Of a stretch of DNA of 64,000 nt, positions 43,716 to 52,726 are shown piece after piece. Made by a program: the position numbers and the translations under genes. The stretch lies in assembly GCF_000193735.1 (NCBI RefSeq), contig NZ_AEPF01000058.1, positions 113,726-177,725 on the forward strand, read 5' to 3'. The number at the start of each line of letters is the position of its first letter. Position 1 is the stretch's first letter. The notes under the pieces are model-generated. The model was given only the letters and a program-made list of their open reading frames with translations, was not told the origin of the DNA and searched no databases. Origin of the DNA: Neisseria sicca 4320 (GTDB taxonomy: Bacteria; Pseudomonadota; Gammaproteobacteria; Burkholderiales; Neisseriaceae).

Positions 43716-43780
43716 GTCATTCCCGCACAGGCGGGAAGCCATGTTTGAATTTAAGAAACTGTTTCTCAAACATCCGTATC
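43716..43780. repeat. dRS3/NIME-type repeat
   Basis: GTCATTCCCGCACAGGCGGGAAGCC is followed by a segment (TTTGAATTTAAGAAACTGTTTC) related to that at 23446-23468. Confidence 0.7.
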
Positions 43781-43853
43781 TTAAAACCTCCAAGTATGTA
43801 CCCCACGGCAACTCATCCTTGCACAGGCAGGATGTAAATACGGTATAAGTACC

Positions 43854-44471
43854 TTATACCAAACCCGCCATTTCGAAAAACGCCCGATACGCCGCCGCCT
43901 TTTTCGCCAAACTCAAAGGATAAGCGCGCGAAGTGGACGGCAGGCGGGTTAGGGTCAAATCCCGTCTGGCAAACGGAAACGGCACGGTTTCGCCCGTTTT
44001 CGGCATTTTGATACCGCCGCCCTGAATATCGAGCAGGACTTCCGTCGCCTTGCCGCCGGTAGTGCAGATATGTCGGCAGTCGGGCATCTGCGCCAACACC
44101 GCCGCCAAATCGACGGTTTCGACCACTTGCAAAAACTTGTCCGACGCATTGCCGTGTTCCCGCACCGCCTTTAATACGGTCGGGCAGGACGCAATCCCTC
44201 GTTCGCGCAAAAACGCCTTGATTTTCTCCGCATCAAACGCTTTTTCAGAGTGCGCAGCCTCCCCGTGGGACGACCTTTGGAAATGCGCCGCATCATTAAA
44301 AAACACCAGCCCGTAGACGCGCCACATATCGTTTTGGAAATTCGGATAATGAAACTGCATCGCGCGTTTGTCTTCCTTGGGCGGAAACGTCCCCATCATC
44401 ATCACCGTCGCCTGCGGAGGCAGCAAGGCGGGGAAAGGGTGGGTTTCGATTTCGAGCGGAGCGGACATCAT
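43854..44471 (-). CDS. uracil-DNA-glycosylase-superfamily protein
   Basis: The 205-aa protein has the superfamily A-motif region (MMMGTFPPKEDKRAMQFHYP) with an Asn-rich continuation (NFQNDMWRVYG) and a C-terminal LPSTSRA motif, typical of the mug/HDG-like branch. It may remove damaged or mispaired bases. The start is placed at 44471 after AAGGAAATC; a longer frame to 44762 overlaps the EamA gene and is a shadow. Substrate unknown. Confidence 0.8.
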   Translation of the reverse strand: MMSAPLEIETHPFPALLPPQATVMMMGTFPPKEDKRAMQFHYPNFQNDMWRVYGLVFFNDAAHFQRSSHGEAAHSEKAFDAEKIKAFLRERGIASCPTVLKAVREHGNASDKFLQVVETVDLAAVLAQMPDCRHICTTGGKATEVLLDIQGGGIKMPKTGETVPFPFARRDLTLTRLPSTSRAYPLSLAKKAAAYRAFFEMAGLV

Positions 44472-44521
44472 GATTTCCTTGATAAAAAATATTGAACACA
44501 AAGCAGCCGGTTGCCGCCTTT

Positions 44522-45424
44522 TCAGACGACCTTCTGCCCGTACCGCATCAGCGTCATGCCGCCGACTGCCGCAGCGCAGCCCGCAACCAGCGAAATATGC
44601 AGCGGTTCGCCCAAAACCCACGCCGAAGACAGCATACCGAAAATCGGTACGAGCGTAATATACGCCGCCGCGCTGCCTGCACCCAAAGTCTTCACGCCTT
44701 CGAAATACCACGCGTAGGCCAATACTGTCGCACCGATAACCAGCCACGCCAATGCCGTCCAACCGCGTGCATCCATCGCCGCCATTGCCTCAAACGGCAG
44801 TCCGTCCGTCCACAACGCTACCGCCGACAACATCAGCGCGCCGATGAATGAGGTTGCCGCCGTTACCGTCAGCGCATCTATCCCGCGCAAGACCGCGCGC
44901 CCGATTAAAGTATAAGCCGCCCAGCAGACCACGCAGCCGAAAATCAGCCACTCCCCCGCCTTGATTCCGCCCGACAATACCGTCAACGGCTGTCCTTGCG
45001 TTACCGCCGTTATCGCGCCACAGACCGCCAGCAGCATACCCGCCAAAATCTTCGCATTTAAACGCTCGCCGAAAAGCCAAGCCGCCAGCAGCAGTGTCAG
45101 CACGGGATTCACCGCCACAACCACCGCCGCCTTGCCCGCCGGCATCGCCTGCAAACCCAGCATGAAAAACACCGCATAGCCGCACACTCCGACGGAAGCG
45201 GCCACCGTCAAGCCCAGCCATTGCCGCGCCGACAAAGCCGCCAAGGTCGCAAACCTGCTGCGCGCAAACAACCAGCCCAACAACAAAAACGAAGCCAACA
45301 CAAACCGAACCGCCCCGCCCGTCAGCGGCGGCAGCGACTGCCCCAGCATCCGCCCCATCGGCCAAGACGCACCCCACAACACCGCCATCCCCAGCAGTTT
45401 CAAATGTACAGAATAACGCTCCAT
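44522..45424 (-). CDS. EamA/DMT-family transporter
   Basis: The 300-aa protein has ten hydrophobic segments in two EamA halves, with the end-to-start similarity of the drug/metabolite transporter superfamily. Substrate unknown. Its last codons AAG GTC GTC TGA are the uptake sequence itself, so the DUS provides KVV and the stop. Confidence 0.88.
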   Translation of the reverse strand: MERYSVHLKLLGMAVLWGASWPMGRMLGQSLPPLTGGAVRFVLASFLLLGWLFARSRFATLAALSARQWLGLTVAASVGVCGYAVFFMLGLQAMPAGKAAVVVAVNPVLTLLLAAWLFGERLNAKILAGMLLAVCGAITAVTQGQPLTVLSGGIKAGEWLIFGCVVCWAAYTLIGRAVLRGIDALTVTAATSFIGALMLSAVALWTDGLPFEAMAAMDARGWTALAWLVIGATVLAYAWYFEGVKTLGAGSAAAYITLVPIFGMLSSAWVLGEPLHISLVAGCAAAVGGMTLMRYGQKVV

Positions 45425-45441
45425 CTCATTCCTTTATCAAC

Positions 45442-45484
45442 AAAGGTCGTCTGAAAATCAGATTTCCAGTTTCAGACGACCTTT
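45442..45484 (-). terminator. inverted DUS-pair hairpin over the trpF stop
   Basis: AAAGGTCGTCTGAAA and TTTCAGACGACCTTT flank a 13-base loop. The right arm contains the trpF stop codon. Confidence 0.7.
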
Positions 45485-46089
45485 GCAGCCGCCACAAACG
45501 CCGCTATTTTTTCCTTGTCTTTAATTCCTGCCGAGCTTTCCACGCCGCCGGACACATCCACCGCCGCCGCGCCGCTGGTTCTCACCGCATCGGCAACATT
45601 TTCCGGCGTCAGGCCGCCCGCCAAAATCCACGGTTTGCCGATATTGCCGCGCAACAGCGTCCAATCGAAGCTCTGCCCCGTGCCGCCGTATTCGGTAGGA
45701 TGGTAAGCGTCGAACAACAGCGCACGCGCGTTGGGGAACCTGGCGCAAGCCGTCTGAATATCGGCGGCTGACTGCACGCGCACGGCTTTGAGATACGGAC
45801 GGTCAAATTGGCGGCAAAAATCATCGTCTTCATCACCATGAAACTGAATCACGTCTATCGGCACTTGGTGCAGGATTTCGCGGATATTGTCCGCCGTTTC
45901 ATTAACAAATAAAGCAACCGCCGACACAAAGGGCGGCAATGCGGCCACAATTTCCGCCGCCTGTTCCGCCGTTACCGCACGTTTGCTTTTCGCGTAAAAC
46001 ACCAGCCCGACAGCATCCGCGCCCGCATCGGCGGCAGATTGCGCATCTTCGGGGCGGGTAATGCCGCATATTTTGGTACGGATTTTCAT
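45472..46089 (-). CDS. trpF: phosphoribosylanthranilate isomerase
   Basis: The 205-aa protein has the KICGITRPEDA start, VIQFHGDE and LAGGLTPENV motifs of a TIM-barrel. It acts in tryptophan synthesis. Its last codons AAG GTC GTC TGA are a DUS and provide KVV and the stop. It lies upstream of the EamA gene in the same direction. Confidence 0.95.
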   Translation of the reverse strand: MKIRTKICGITRPEDAQSAADAGADAVGLVFYAKSKRAVTAEQAAEIVAALPPFVSAVALFVNETADNIREILHQVPIDVIQFHGDEDDDFCRQFDRPYLKAVRVQSAADIQTACARFPNARALLFDAYHPTEYGGTGQSFDWTLLRGNIGKPWILAGGLTPENVADAVRTSGAAAVDVSGGVESSAGIKDKEKIAAFVAAAKVV

Positions 46090-46262
46090 ATCTCCCCTCT
46101 CTTTAAAGATATTCGGAAAGCAAGGATTATAGCGGAACAGCCCGCCATGAAGGCAACAGGCTTCTTGAAGAAATCCCGCTGTAAAAATGCAGCAAACTTG
46201 AATCTTTCCCCGCCACGGCGTAACCTTACGCTTTTATCCGATTACCGACGGGAGCCGACAAC

Positions 46263-46421
46263 ATGACTGAACCTAAAAACACTCAGCCTTCCCTGCCTGA
46301 AGACGAACGTAAAAATCCCGTTTACCGATTAGGGCAGGCCGTTGCAGGATTTATGCTGGTCGTCTGGGCTGGCGTGTTGGCATTGGTTTTTTATTTGGTT
46401 TTCCGCTTTTGGTTCAGCTGA
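46263..46421 (+). CDS. 52-aa single-pass membrane peptide
   Basis: The short frame starts at ATG 46263 after GGGAGCC. It has a hydrophilic Asp/Glu/Pro N-terminus and one hydrophobic segment (about 27-48) ending in an aromatic FRFWFS. It is not a shadow of a larger gene. Function unknown; similar short proteins accompany envelope genes. Confidence 0.6.
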   Translation: MTEPKNTQPSLPEDERKNPVYRLGQAVAGFMLVVWAGVLALVFYLVFRFWFS

Positions 46422-46561
46422 CAGACAGCAAGCTGCCATCGTTCTTTAAACGTATCCTTCCCAAAACAGAAAATCGTCTGCCGATAGATTTCGAAACATA
46501 TCGCCCAATAACCCATCTGCAATTTATCTTGGTACGCTATAAACTGCCTCATGCTAAACAC
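46422..46561. other. short gap after the 52-aa gene
   Basis: No clear feature. A DUS hairpin follows. Confidence 0.3.
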
Positions 46562-46595
46562 AAAGGTCGTCTGAAAAATTTTCAGACGACCTTTT
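46562..46595. terminator. inverted DUS-pair hairpin
   Basis: AAAGGTCGTCTGAAAA and TTTTCAGACGACCTTT with a two-base loop. Confidence 0.75.
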
Positions 46596-46631
46596 GTCAA
46601 ACTCTCAACAAATAACCATATACGCTTATGA

Positions 46632-46637
46632 TATAAT
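46632..46637 (+). promoter_or_regulatory. candidate -10 upstream of the BPSS1780-type gene
   Basis: TATAAT 39 bp upstream of ATG 46676. No clear -35. Confidence 0.4.
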
Positions 46638-46675
46638 GATAGCCTTTCTCATCTGTAAACTTGGAAATTATTTTT

Positions 46676-47602
46676 ATGGAAACATTGCAACCTTCCCAGC
46701 ACCCTATCCCCCCAAAAAACTCCTTCAACGAACCCAAACGTCTGCGCGCAGGCGAAGGGGTAAGCTGGTTTACCGACTCATGGCGTATTTTCAGTAAAAA
46801 CAAATTCAAATGGATGGGCGCAATTATTTTAATCAGCCTTATTCCTTTCGCGGTAGGTTTTCTATTCGGTTTGCTAGGCATTGAAAGCCCGCCCGCTGAT
46901 TTCAATAATTTCAATGATTTCACCTCAACCATAATAATCCGAGAATTGCTCTTCAATCTGTTTTTCTATTGGGTAGGCTTTTGTTTCCTCGGTGGCATCG
47001 TGCTGCTTGCAGACCAAACCGCGCAAGGTAAGAATTTCAACTTCGGCTCTCTGTTTGCCGGATTTTCGATTAAAAAAAGCGGAGCATTCCTGATTCTTTT
47101 ATTGCTGGGTATCGTCGTATGCCTGCTTTTAGCTTTGGCCGTTGTTATTCCTTTCGGCATATTCGCCAACGGAAATTTCTTAAGGGCAGACTTTATGCCG
47201 GCCTTTCCGATTTTATTTATTATCCTGTTGATTATTATCGCTATTTACTCCATGATGTTTTGGCTGGCTCCCGCCTTTGTCATGTTGGAGGATATGAACC
47301 CTGTTGCCGCCATTAAGGCCAGCTTCAATGCCTGCCGCCGCAACATCCCCGCCCTGCTTGTATACGGCTTAATTTGGCTGGGTATCGGTATCGCGTTTTG
47401 GTTCATATTTATGATAGTCATGGTTTCCGCATTTGCGACAGAAGCATCGATGCAGCAAGCAACCGCGCTTTCCGGCCCTGTTTTTATTTTGTTCCTCATC
47501 TTCTTAGTGATTACTTACTTGGTCCTCTACCCTGTAGCAATGATCGGCATATACACCGCCTATCGCAGCATTTTCCCCCAAGGTCGTCTGAACAAATACT
47601 AA
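46676..47602 (+). CDS. BPSS1780-family multi-pass membrane protein
   Basis: The 308-aa protein has six to seven hydrophobic segments after an N-terminal soluble stretch (SWFTDSWRIF). It matches the BPSS1780 family of unknown function. A longer frame starts at 46661 with TTG; ATG 46676 is chosen. Its last codons encode QGRLNKY, where GGTCGTCTGAAC is a DUS, so the uptake site codes for the C-terminus. Confidence 0.85.
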   Translation: METLQPSQHPIPPKNSFNEPKRLRAGEGVSWFTDSWRIFSKNKFKWMGAIILISLIPFAVGFLFGLLGIESPPADFNNFNDFTSTIIIRELLFNLFFYWVGFCFLGGIVLLADQTAQGKNFNFGSLFAGFSIKKSGAFLILLLLGIVVCLLLALAVVIPFGIFANGNFLRADFMPAFPILFIILLIIIAIYSMMFWLAPAFVMLEDMNPVAAIKASFNACRRNIPALLVYGLIWLGIGIAFWFIFMIVMVSAFATEASMQQATALSGPVFILFLIFLVITYLVLYPVAMIGIYTAYRSIFPQGRLNKY

Positions 47603-47631
47603 TCTTTCAGTAGAAGATCGTTGTTTCTCCT

Positions 47632-47666
47632 AAAAGTCGTCTGAAACCTATTTCAGACGACTTTTT
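47632..47666 (+). terminator. covarying non-canonical DUS hairpin
   Basis: AAAAGTCGTCTGAAA and TTTCAGACGACTTTT: the G at position 2 of the DUS is A, and the complementary C is T. Both arms changed together. Confidence 0.7.
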
Positions 47667-47856
47667 CAATTCGATGTTGCCAGTCATGCAACAAAACCTA
47701 TACCATACAAACCTTGCGCCGCCTAAATTTGACACCCGCCCTCCGACTGCCTACAATTCAGGTTTCTCAAAAATCACCGTACGTTCCGTACACTATTCTT
47801 TTCAGACGACCTCTGTCTTCCGAATCCCATTCTTTCCAATACAACTGTCAAAAATC

Positions 47857-49116
47857 ATGCACGTTTCAGAACTACAAACCCTACACATTTCCAAACTCTT
47901 GGAAATGGCAGAAGAACACGGCATTGAAAACGCCAACCGTTTCCGCAAACAAGACCTCGTATTCGCCATTGTCCGACAAATGATGAAGCAGGGTGAAAGT
48001 TTTACCTGCTCAGGCACGCTTGAAATCCTGCCCGACGGATTCGGCTTTTTGCGCAGCGCAGATACTTCCTACCTCGCGGGTCCTGACGACATCTACGTCT
48101 CCCCCACACAAATCCGCCGCTTCAACCTGCATACGGGCGATACCATCGAAGGCAGTGTGCGCGTACCCAAAGACAACGAACGCTATTTCGCCCTCGTCCG
48201 CCTCGACAGCATCAACGGCGATCATCCCGAAGTCTGCAAACACAAAATCCTCTTCGAAAACCTCACCCCGCTTTTCCCTACCAAACAGTTCAAGCTCGAA
48301 CGCGACATCAAAGCCGAAGAAAACCTCACCGGCCGCGCCATTGATCTGGTTTCCCCCATCGGCCGCGGACAACGCGCCCTGTTGGTTGCGCCGCCGAAAA
48401 CCGGTAAGACCGTGATGCTGCAAAACATCGCCCACGCGATTACCGCCAATTATCCCGACGTCGAACTCATCGTCCTTTTGATTGACGAACGCCCCGAAGA
48501 GGTTACCGAAATGAGCCGTTCCGTACGCGGCGAAGTCGTGTCTTCTACCTTCGACGAACCGGCGCAGCGCCATGTTCAAGTGGCCGAAATGGTGATTGAA
48601 AAAGCCAAGCGTATGGTGGAACACAAAAAAGACGTGGTCATCCTGCTTGACTCGATTACCCGCCTCGCCCGCGCCTATAACACCGTCGTGCCGACCTCCG
48701 GCAAAATCCTCACCGGCGGCGTAGATGCCAATGCCCTCCACCGCCCCAAACGCTTCTTCGGCGCGGCGCGCAACGTTGAAGAAGGTGGCTCGCTCACCAT
48801 TATTGCGACCGCTTTGGTAGAAACCGGCAGTCGCATGGATGATGTGATTTATGAAGAATTTAAAGGCACAGGCAATATGGAGCTGCACCTCGACCGCCGC
48901 ATGGCGGAAAAACGCCTGTTCCCCGCCATCAACATCAACAAATCCGGCACGCGCCGCGAAGAGCTGCTGGTACCGAACGACCAGTTGCAGCGCATGTGGC
49001 TCTTACGCAAATTCTTGCATCCGATGGACGAAATCGAGGCCACCGAATTTTTGGTGGGCAAACTCAAAGATTCCAAAAACAACGACGATTTCTTCGAGCT
49101 GATGCGCGGAAAATAA
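47857..49116 (+). CDS. rho: transcription termination factor Rho
   Basis: The 419-aa protein starts at ATG 47857 (MHVSELQTLHISKL), the usual Rho start and length. It has an N-terminal RNA-binding domain with GFGFLRS, the Walker A APPKTGKT and the DERPEEVTEM and LLDSITRLARAYN motifs. It terminates transcription by RNA-dependent helicase activity. A longer frame from 47674 is likely a shadow. Confidence 0.97.
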   Translation: MHVSELQTLHISKLLEMAEEHGIENANRFRKQDLVFAIVRQMMKQGESFTCSGTLEILPDGFGFLRSADTSYLAGPDDIYVSPTQIRRFNLHTGDTIEGSVRVPKDNERYFALVRLDSINGDHPEVCKHKILFENLTPLFPTKQFKLERDIKAEENLTGRAIDLVSPIGRGQRALLVAPPKTGKTVMLQNIAHAITANYPDVELIVLLIDERPEEVTEMSRSVRGEVVSSTFDEPAQRHVQVAEMVIEKAKRMVEHKKDVVILLDSITRLARAYNTVVPTSGKILTGGVDANALHRPKRFFGAARNVEEGGSLTIIATALVETGSRMDDVIYEEFKGTGNMELHLDRRMAEKRLFPAININKSGTRREELLVPNDQLQRMWLLRKFLHPMDEIEATEFLVGKLKDSKNNDDFFELMRGK

Positions 49117-49124
49117 AATCATCG

Positions 49125-49167
49125 AAGGTCGTCTGAAAACGATGGATTAAGTTTTCAGACGACCTTT
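49125..49167 (+). terminator. inverted DUS-pair hairpin after rho
   Basis: AAGGTCGTCTGAAAAC and GTTTTCAGACGACCTT with a T-run. Confidence 0.75.
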
Positions 49168-49213
49168 CTCATTTCCGACAACCTGTCCCCTCATATCCAA
49201 ACGAGAAAACCCC

Positions 49214-49612
49214 ATGACCTGCCCCATCTGCACTGCCGACAACGAAGACATTTTGCTGCAAACCCCAAACCTGCGCGTTATCGCCGTCCACAACGAAGCC
49301 TCAGCCCCGGCATTCTGCCGCGTCATCTGGAACGACCACATCGCCGAGATGACCGACCTTTCAGCCGCCGAACGCGCCGAAATCATGGAAATGGTGTATA
49401 AAGTCGAAGCCGCCATGCGCCAAGTGTTCCGTCCCGCCAAAATCAACCTTGCCAGCCTGGGCAACGTCGTCCCCCATCTGCATTGGCACGTCATCGCCCG
49501 CTTTGAAAACGATGCCAACTTTCCCGCCCCGATTTGGGCAGCCCCCGTCCGCGAACACGGCATTACCCTGCCGGACAACTGGACGGAACAAGTCAAAGCC
49601 CTGCTGGCGTGA
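49214..49612 (+). CDS. HIT-family nucleotide hydrolase
   Basis: The 132-aa protein has the catalytic HLHWH triad (H88, H90, H92) and a CPIC zinc pair at residues 3-6. Such proteins hydrolyse nucleotide conjugates. Substrate not clear. It lies between rho and the LD-carboxypeptidase. Confidence 0.85.
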   Translation: MTCPICTADNEDILLQTPNLRVIAVHNEASAPAFCRVIWNDHIAEMTDLSAAERAEIMEMVYKVEAAMRQVFRPAKINLASLGNVVPHLHWHVIARFENDANFPAPIWAAPVREHGITLPDNWTEQVKALLA

Positions 49613-49660
49613 TGTTCAGCCGACCTTAACGGGCGTATCGGATACCGCATATCAACAGAT

Positions 49661-49694
49661 TTTCAGACGACCCTTGCCGAAAAGGTCGTCTGAA
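49661..49694. terminator. inverted DUS pair
   Basis: TTTCAGACGACC and GGTCGTCTGAAA around 10 bases, between the HIT gene and the next. Confidence 0.6.
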
Positions 49695-49714
49695 ACCCAA
49701 CCAAAGGAAACCAT

Positions 49715-50905
49715 ATGACCTGGCAAACCTCCCGCCGCCATTTCCTCCGCGCCTGCTCCGCCGCAGCCGGAGCCGGTCTGCTGCAAGCCTGCGGCACCGG
49801 CACTACCGTTACCCCGTCCACTCAAACCGGCAACACAGCGAAAGCCCAACCCGTGCAGCCCAAAACCAGCCATCCCCCACGTTCCGGCGACAACCTCCTC
49901 CGCGTCGTCGCCCCTTCCGGCTTTGCCGAAGACCCCAACCGCGTCAACGCAGGCTTGACCCGCCTCTATAACGCAGGTTTTACCGTAACCAACCAACAAG
50001 CAGGCAGCCGACGCTATCAACGCTTCGCAGGCTCTGATGCCCAACGTGCCGCCGACTTCCAAGAGGTCGCCACCGGCCGCGTTGAAACACCCAAAGTCCT
50101 CATAGGTTTGCGCGGCGGCTATGGCGCGGCACGCATCCTGCCGCAAATCGACTTCGCCTCACTCGGCGCCAGAATGCGCGAACGCGGCACCTTGTTCTTC
50201 GGCTTCAGCGACGTTTGCGCCGTCCAACTCGCCCTGCTCGCCAAAGGCAATATGGCAAGTTTCGCCGGCCCCATGGTTTACAGCGAATTCGGCAAACCCG
50301 AACCCAGCGTCTTCACCATGGATTCATTCATCCGCGGCACCACCAACAACGTTAACGTCATCGACGTTCCCTCTATCCAACGCGCCAACGTCAATGTCGA
50401 AGGTACTTTGTGGGGCGGCAACCTCAGCGTCCTCGCCTCCCTCGCAGGCTCGCCCTATATGCCCGACATCCAAGGCGGCATCCTGTTCGTCGAAGACGTC
50501 AGCGAGCAACCCTACCGCATCGAACGCATGTTGAACACGCTTTATCTTGCAGGCATTCTGCAAAAACAACGCGCCATCATCTTCGGCGACTTCCGCATGG
50601 GCACCATCCGCGATGTGTACGACTCAAGCTACGACTTCTCCGCCGTCGTCAACCACGTCTCACGCACCGCCAAAGTCCCCGTCCTAACAGGCTTCCCCTT
50701 CGGACACATCACCAATAAAAGCACCTTCCCCTTGGGCGCGCACGCCAAAATCCGCAGCACCGCCAACGGCGGCTACTCCGTAACCTTCAGCGGCTATCCT
50801 ACCCTGAACCCCGCTGCCCTAACCCTCAACAACCTGCTGCCCCCGCCCATGCCTACCTTTGACAGCTCTACTTACAGCCCCATAGTCGAAGAAATTACCG
50901 AATAA
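49715..50905 (+). CDS. ldcA: LD-carboxypeptidase (S66), lipoprotein
   Basis: The 396-aa protein starts with a twin-arginine-like RRHFLR and a lipobox LQAC (C26), so it is likely exported and lipid-anchored. It has the S66 serine in FFGFSDVCA, a catalytic Glu in VEDVSEQPYR and the GHITNKSTFPLG His motif. It removes D-Ala from tetrapeptides in peptidoglycan recycling. In gonococci the homologue is periplasmic. Confidence 0.9.
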   Translation: MTWQTSRRHFLRACSAAAGAGLLQACGTGTTVTPSTQTGNTAKAQPVQPKTSHPPRSGDNLLRVVAPSGFAEDPNRVNAGLTRLYNAGFTVTNQQAGSRRYQRFAGSDAQRAADFQEVATGRVETPKVLIGLRGGYGAARILPQIDFASLGARMRERGTLFFGFSDVCAVQLALLAKGNMASFAGPMVYSEFGKPEPSVFTMDSFIRGTTNNVNVIDVPSIQRANVNVEGTLWGGNLSVLASLAGSPYMPDIQGGILFVEDVSEQPYRIERMLNTLYLAGILQKQRAIIFGDFRMGTIRDVYDSSYDFSAVVNHVSRTAKVPVLTGFPFGHITNKSTFPLGAHAKIRSTANGGYSVTFSGYPTLNPAALTLNNLLPPPMPTFDSSTYSPIVEEITE

Positions 50906-50925
50906 AAAAGATGCCGATCCAAGAT

Positions 50926-50960
50926 AAGGTCGTCTGAAAAGCTTTCAGACGACCTTTTTT
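50926..50960 (+). terminator. inverted DUS-pair hairpin after ldcA
   Basis: AAGGTCGTCTGAAA and TTTCAGACGACCTT with a T-run. Confidence 0.75.
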
Positions 50961-51069
50961 ATCCCCTAATCATTGAACCGATTAATGTTTTTTTTGTACA
51001 ATCCCCGCCATCTCAACCCTTTCTCAGGCCGTCGCAAAAGCGGCCTGAACCTTTTTGCAAAGAAAGCCC

Positions 51070-52665
51070 ATGTCCCAAGAAATCCTCGATCAAGTGCGCC
51101 GCCGCCGCACATTTGCCATCATCTCCCACCCCGACGCGGGTAAAACCACGCTGACCGAAAAACTCTTGCTGTTCTCAGGCGCGATTCAGAGCGCGGGTAC
51201 GGTAAAAGGCAAGAAAACCGGCAAATTCGCCACCTCCGACTGGATGGACATCGAGAAGCAGCGCGGCATTTCCGTGGCTTCTTCAGTGATGCAGTTCGAC
51301 TACAAAGACCACACCGTCAACCTCTTGGACACGCCGGGACACCAAGACTTCTCCGAAGACACCTACCGCGTTTTGACCGCCGTGGACAGCGCGTTGATGG
51401 TCATCGACGCGGCAAAAGGCGTGGAAGCGCAAACCATCAAACTCTTGAACGTCTGCCGCCTGCGCAATACGCCGATTGTCACGTTCATGAACAAATACGA
51501 CCGCGAAGTGCGCGATTCTTTGGAATTGCTGGACGAAGTGGAAAACATCCTGCAAATCCGCTGTGCTCCTGTAACCTGGCCGATCGGCATAGGCAAAAAC
51601 TTCAAAGGCGTGTACCACATCCTGAACGATGAAATCTATCTCTTTGAAGCCGGCGGCGAACGTCTGCCGCATGAATTCGACATCATCAAAGGCATCGATA
51701 ATCCCGAATTGGAACAACGCTTTCCACTGGAAATCCAGCAGTTGCGCGACGAAATCGAATTGGTGCAGGCGGCTTCCAACGAGTTCAATCTCGACGAATT
51801 TCTCGCCGGCGAACTCACGCCCGTGTTCTTCGGCTCGGCGATTAACAACTTCGGTATTCAGGAAATCCTCAATTCATTGATTGACTGGGCGCCCGCGCCG
51901 AAACCGCGCGACGCGACCGTACGCATGGTCGAACCGGACGAGCCGAAGTTTTCCGGATTTATCTTTAAAATCCAAGCCAATATGGATCCGAAACACCGCG
52001 ACCGCATCGCCTTTTTGCGCGTCTGCTCCGGCAAATTCGAGCGCGGCATGAAGATGAAACACCTGCGCATCAACCGCGAAATCGCCGCCTCCAGCGTGGT
52101 TACATTCATGTCGCACGACCGAGAGCTGGTGGAAGAAGCCTACGCGGGCGACATCATCGGCATCCCGAACCACGGCAACATCCAAATCGGCGACAGCTTC
52201 TCCGAAGGCGAACAACTGGCGTTCACCGGCATCCCCTTCTTCGCGCCCGAACTTTTCCGCAGCGTCCGCATCAAAAACCCGCTGAAAATCAAGCAACTGC
52301 AAAAAGGCTTGCAACAGCTCGGCGAAGAAGGCGCAGTGCAGGTCTTCAAACCGATGAGCGGCGCAGATTTGATTTTGGGCGCGGTCGGCGTGTTGCAGTT
52401 TGAAGTCGTTACCTCCCGCCTCGCCAACGAATACGGCGTGGAAGCGGTGTTCGACAGCGCATCCATCTGGTCGGCGCGCTGGGTATCGTGCGAAGACAAG
52501 AAAAAGCTGGCGGAGTTTGAAAGAGCCAACGCGGGCAACCTCTCCATCGACGCAGGCGGCAACCTCGCCTACCTCGCCCCCAACCGCGTAAATTTGGGAC
52601 TCACGCAAGAACGCTGGCCGGACATCGTGTTCCACGAAACTCGCGAGCATTCGGTGAAACTGTAA
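51070..52665 (+). CDS. prfC: peptide chain release factor 3
   Basis: The 531-aa GTPase has SHPDAGKTTL, DTPGHQDF and NKYD motifs and the RF3 C-terminal domain (FFAPELFRSVRIK). It recycles RF1/RF2 after termination. The start ATG 51070 (MSQEIL) is the usual one; a short N-terminal extension to 51055 is unlikely. Confidence 0.96.
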   Translation: MSQEILDQVRRRRTFAIISHPDAGKTTLTEKLLLFSGAIQSAGTVKGKKTGKFATSDWMDIEKQRGISVASSVMQFDYKDHTVNLLDTPGHQDFSEDTYRVLTAVDSALMVIDAAKGVEAQTIKLLNVCRLRNTPIVTFMNKYDREVRDSLELLDEVENILQIRCAPVTWPIGIGKNFKGVYHILNDEIYLFEAGGERLPHEFDIIKGIDNPELEQRFPLEIQQLRDEIELVQAASNEFNLDEFLAGELTPVFFGSAINNFGIQEILNSLIDWAPAPKPRDATVRMVEPDEPKFSGFIFKIQANMDPKHRDRIAFLRVCSGKFERGMKMKHLRINREIAASSVVTFMSHDRELVEEAYAGDIIGIPNHGNIQIGDSFSEGEQLAFTGIPFFAPELFRSVRIKNPLKIKQLQKGLQQLGEEGAVQVFKPMSGADLILGAVGVLQFEVVTSRLANEYGVEAVFDSASIWSARWVSCEDKKKLAEFERANAGNLSIDAGGNLAYLAPNRVNLGLTQERWPDIVFHETREHSVKL

Positions 52666-52673
52666 TGGATTAA

Positions 52674-52708
52674 AAAAGGTCGTCTGAAAACGTTTCAGAC
52701 GACCTTTC
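52674..52708 (+). terminator. inverted DUS-pair hairpin between prfC and ubiC
   Basis: AAAAGGTCGTCTGAAA and TTTCAGACGACCTTT with a short loop; it serves both convergent genes. Confidence 0.75.
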
Positions 52709-52726
52709 CTTATATTGCCGCGACGT

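Noticed and set aside
47674..47856. N-terminal extension of Rho
   Set aside because: The extension reads through a DUS (FQTT) and Rho proteins of usual length start at the ATG at 47857.
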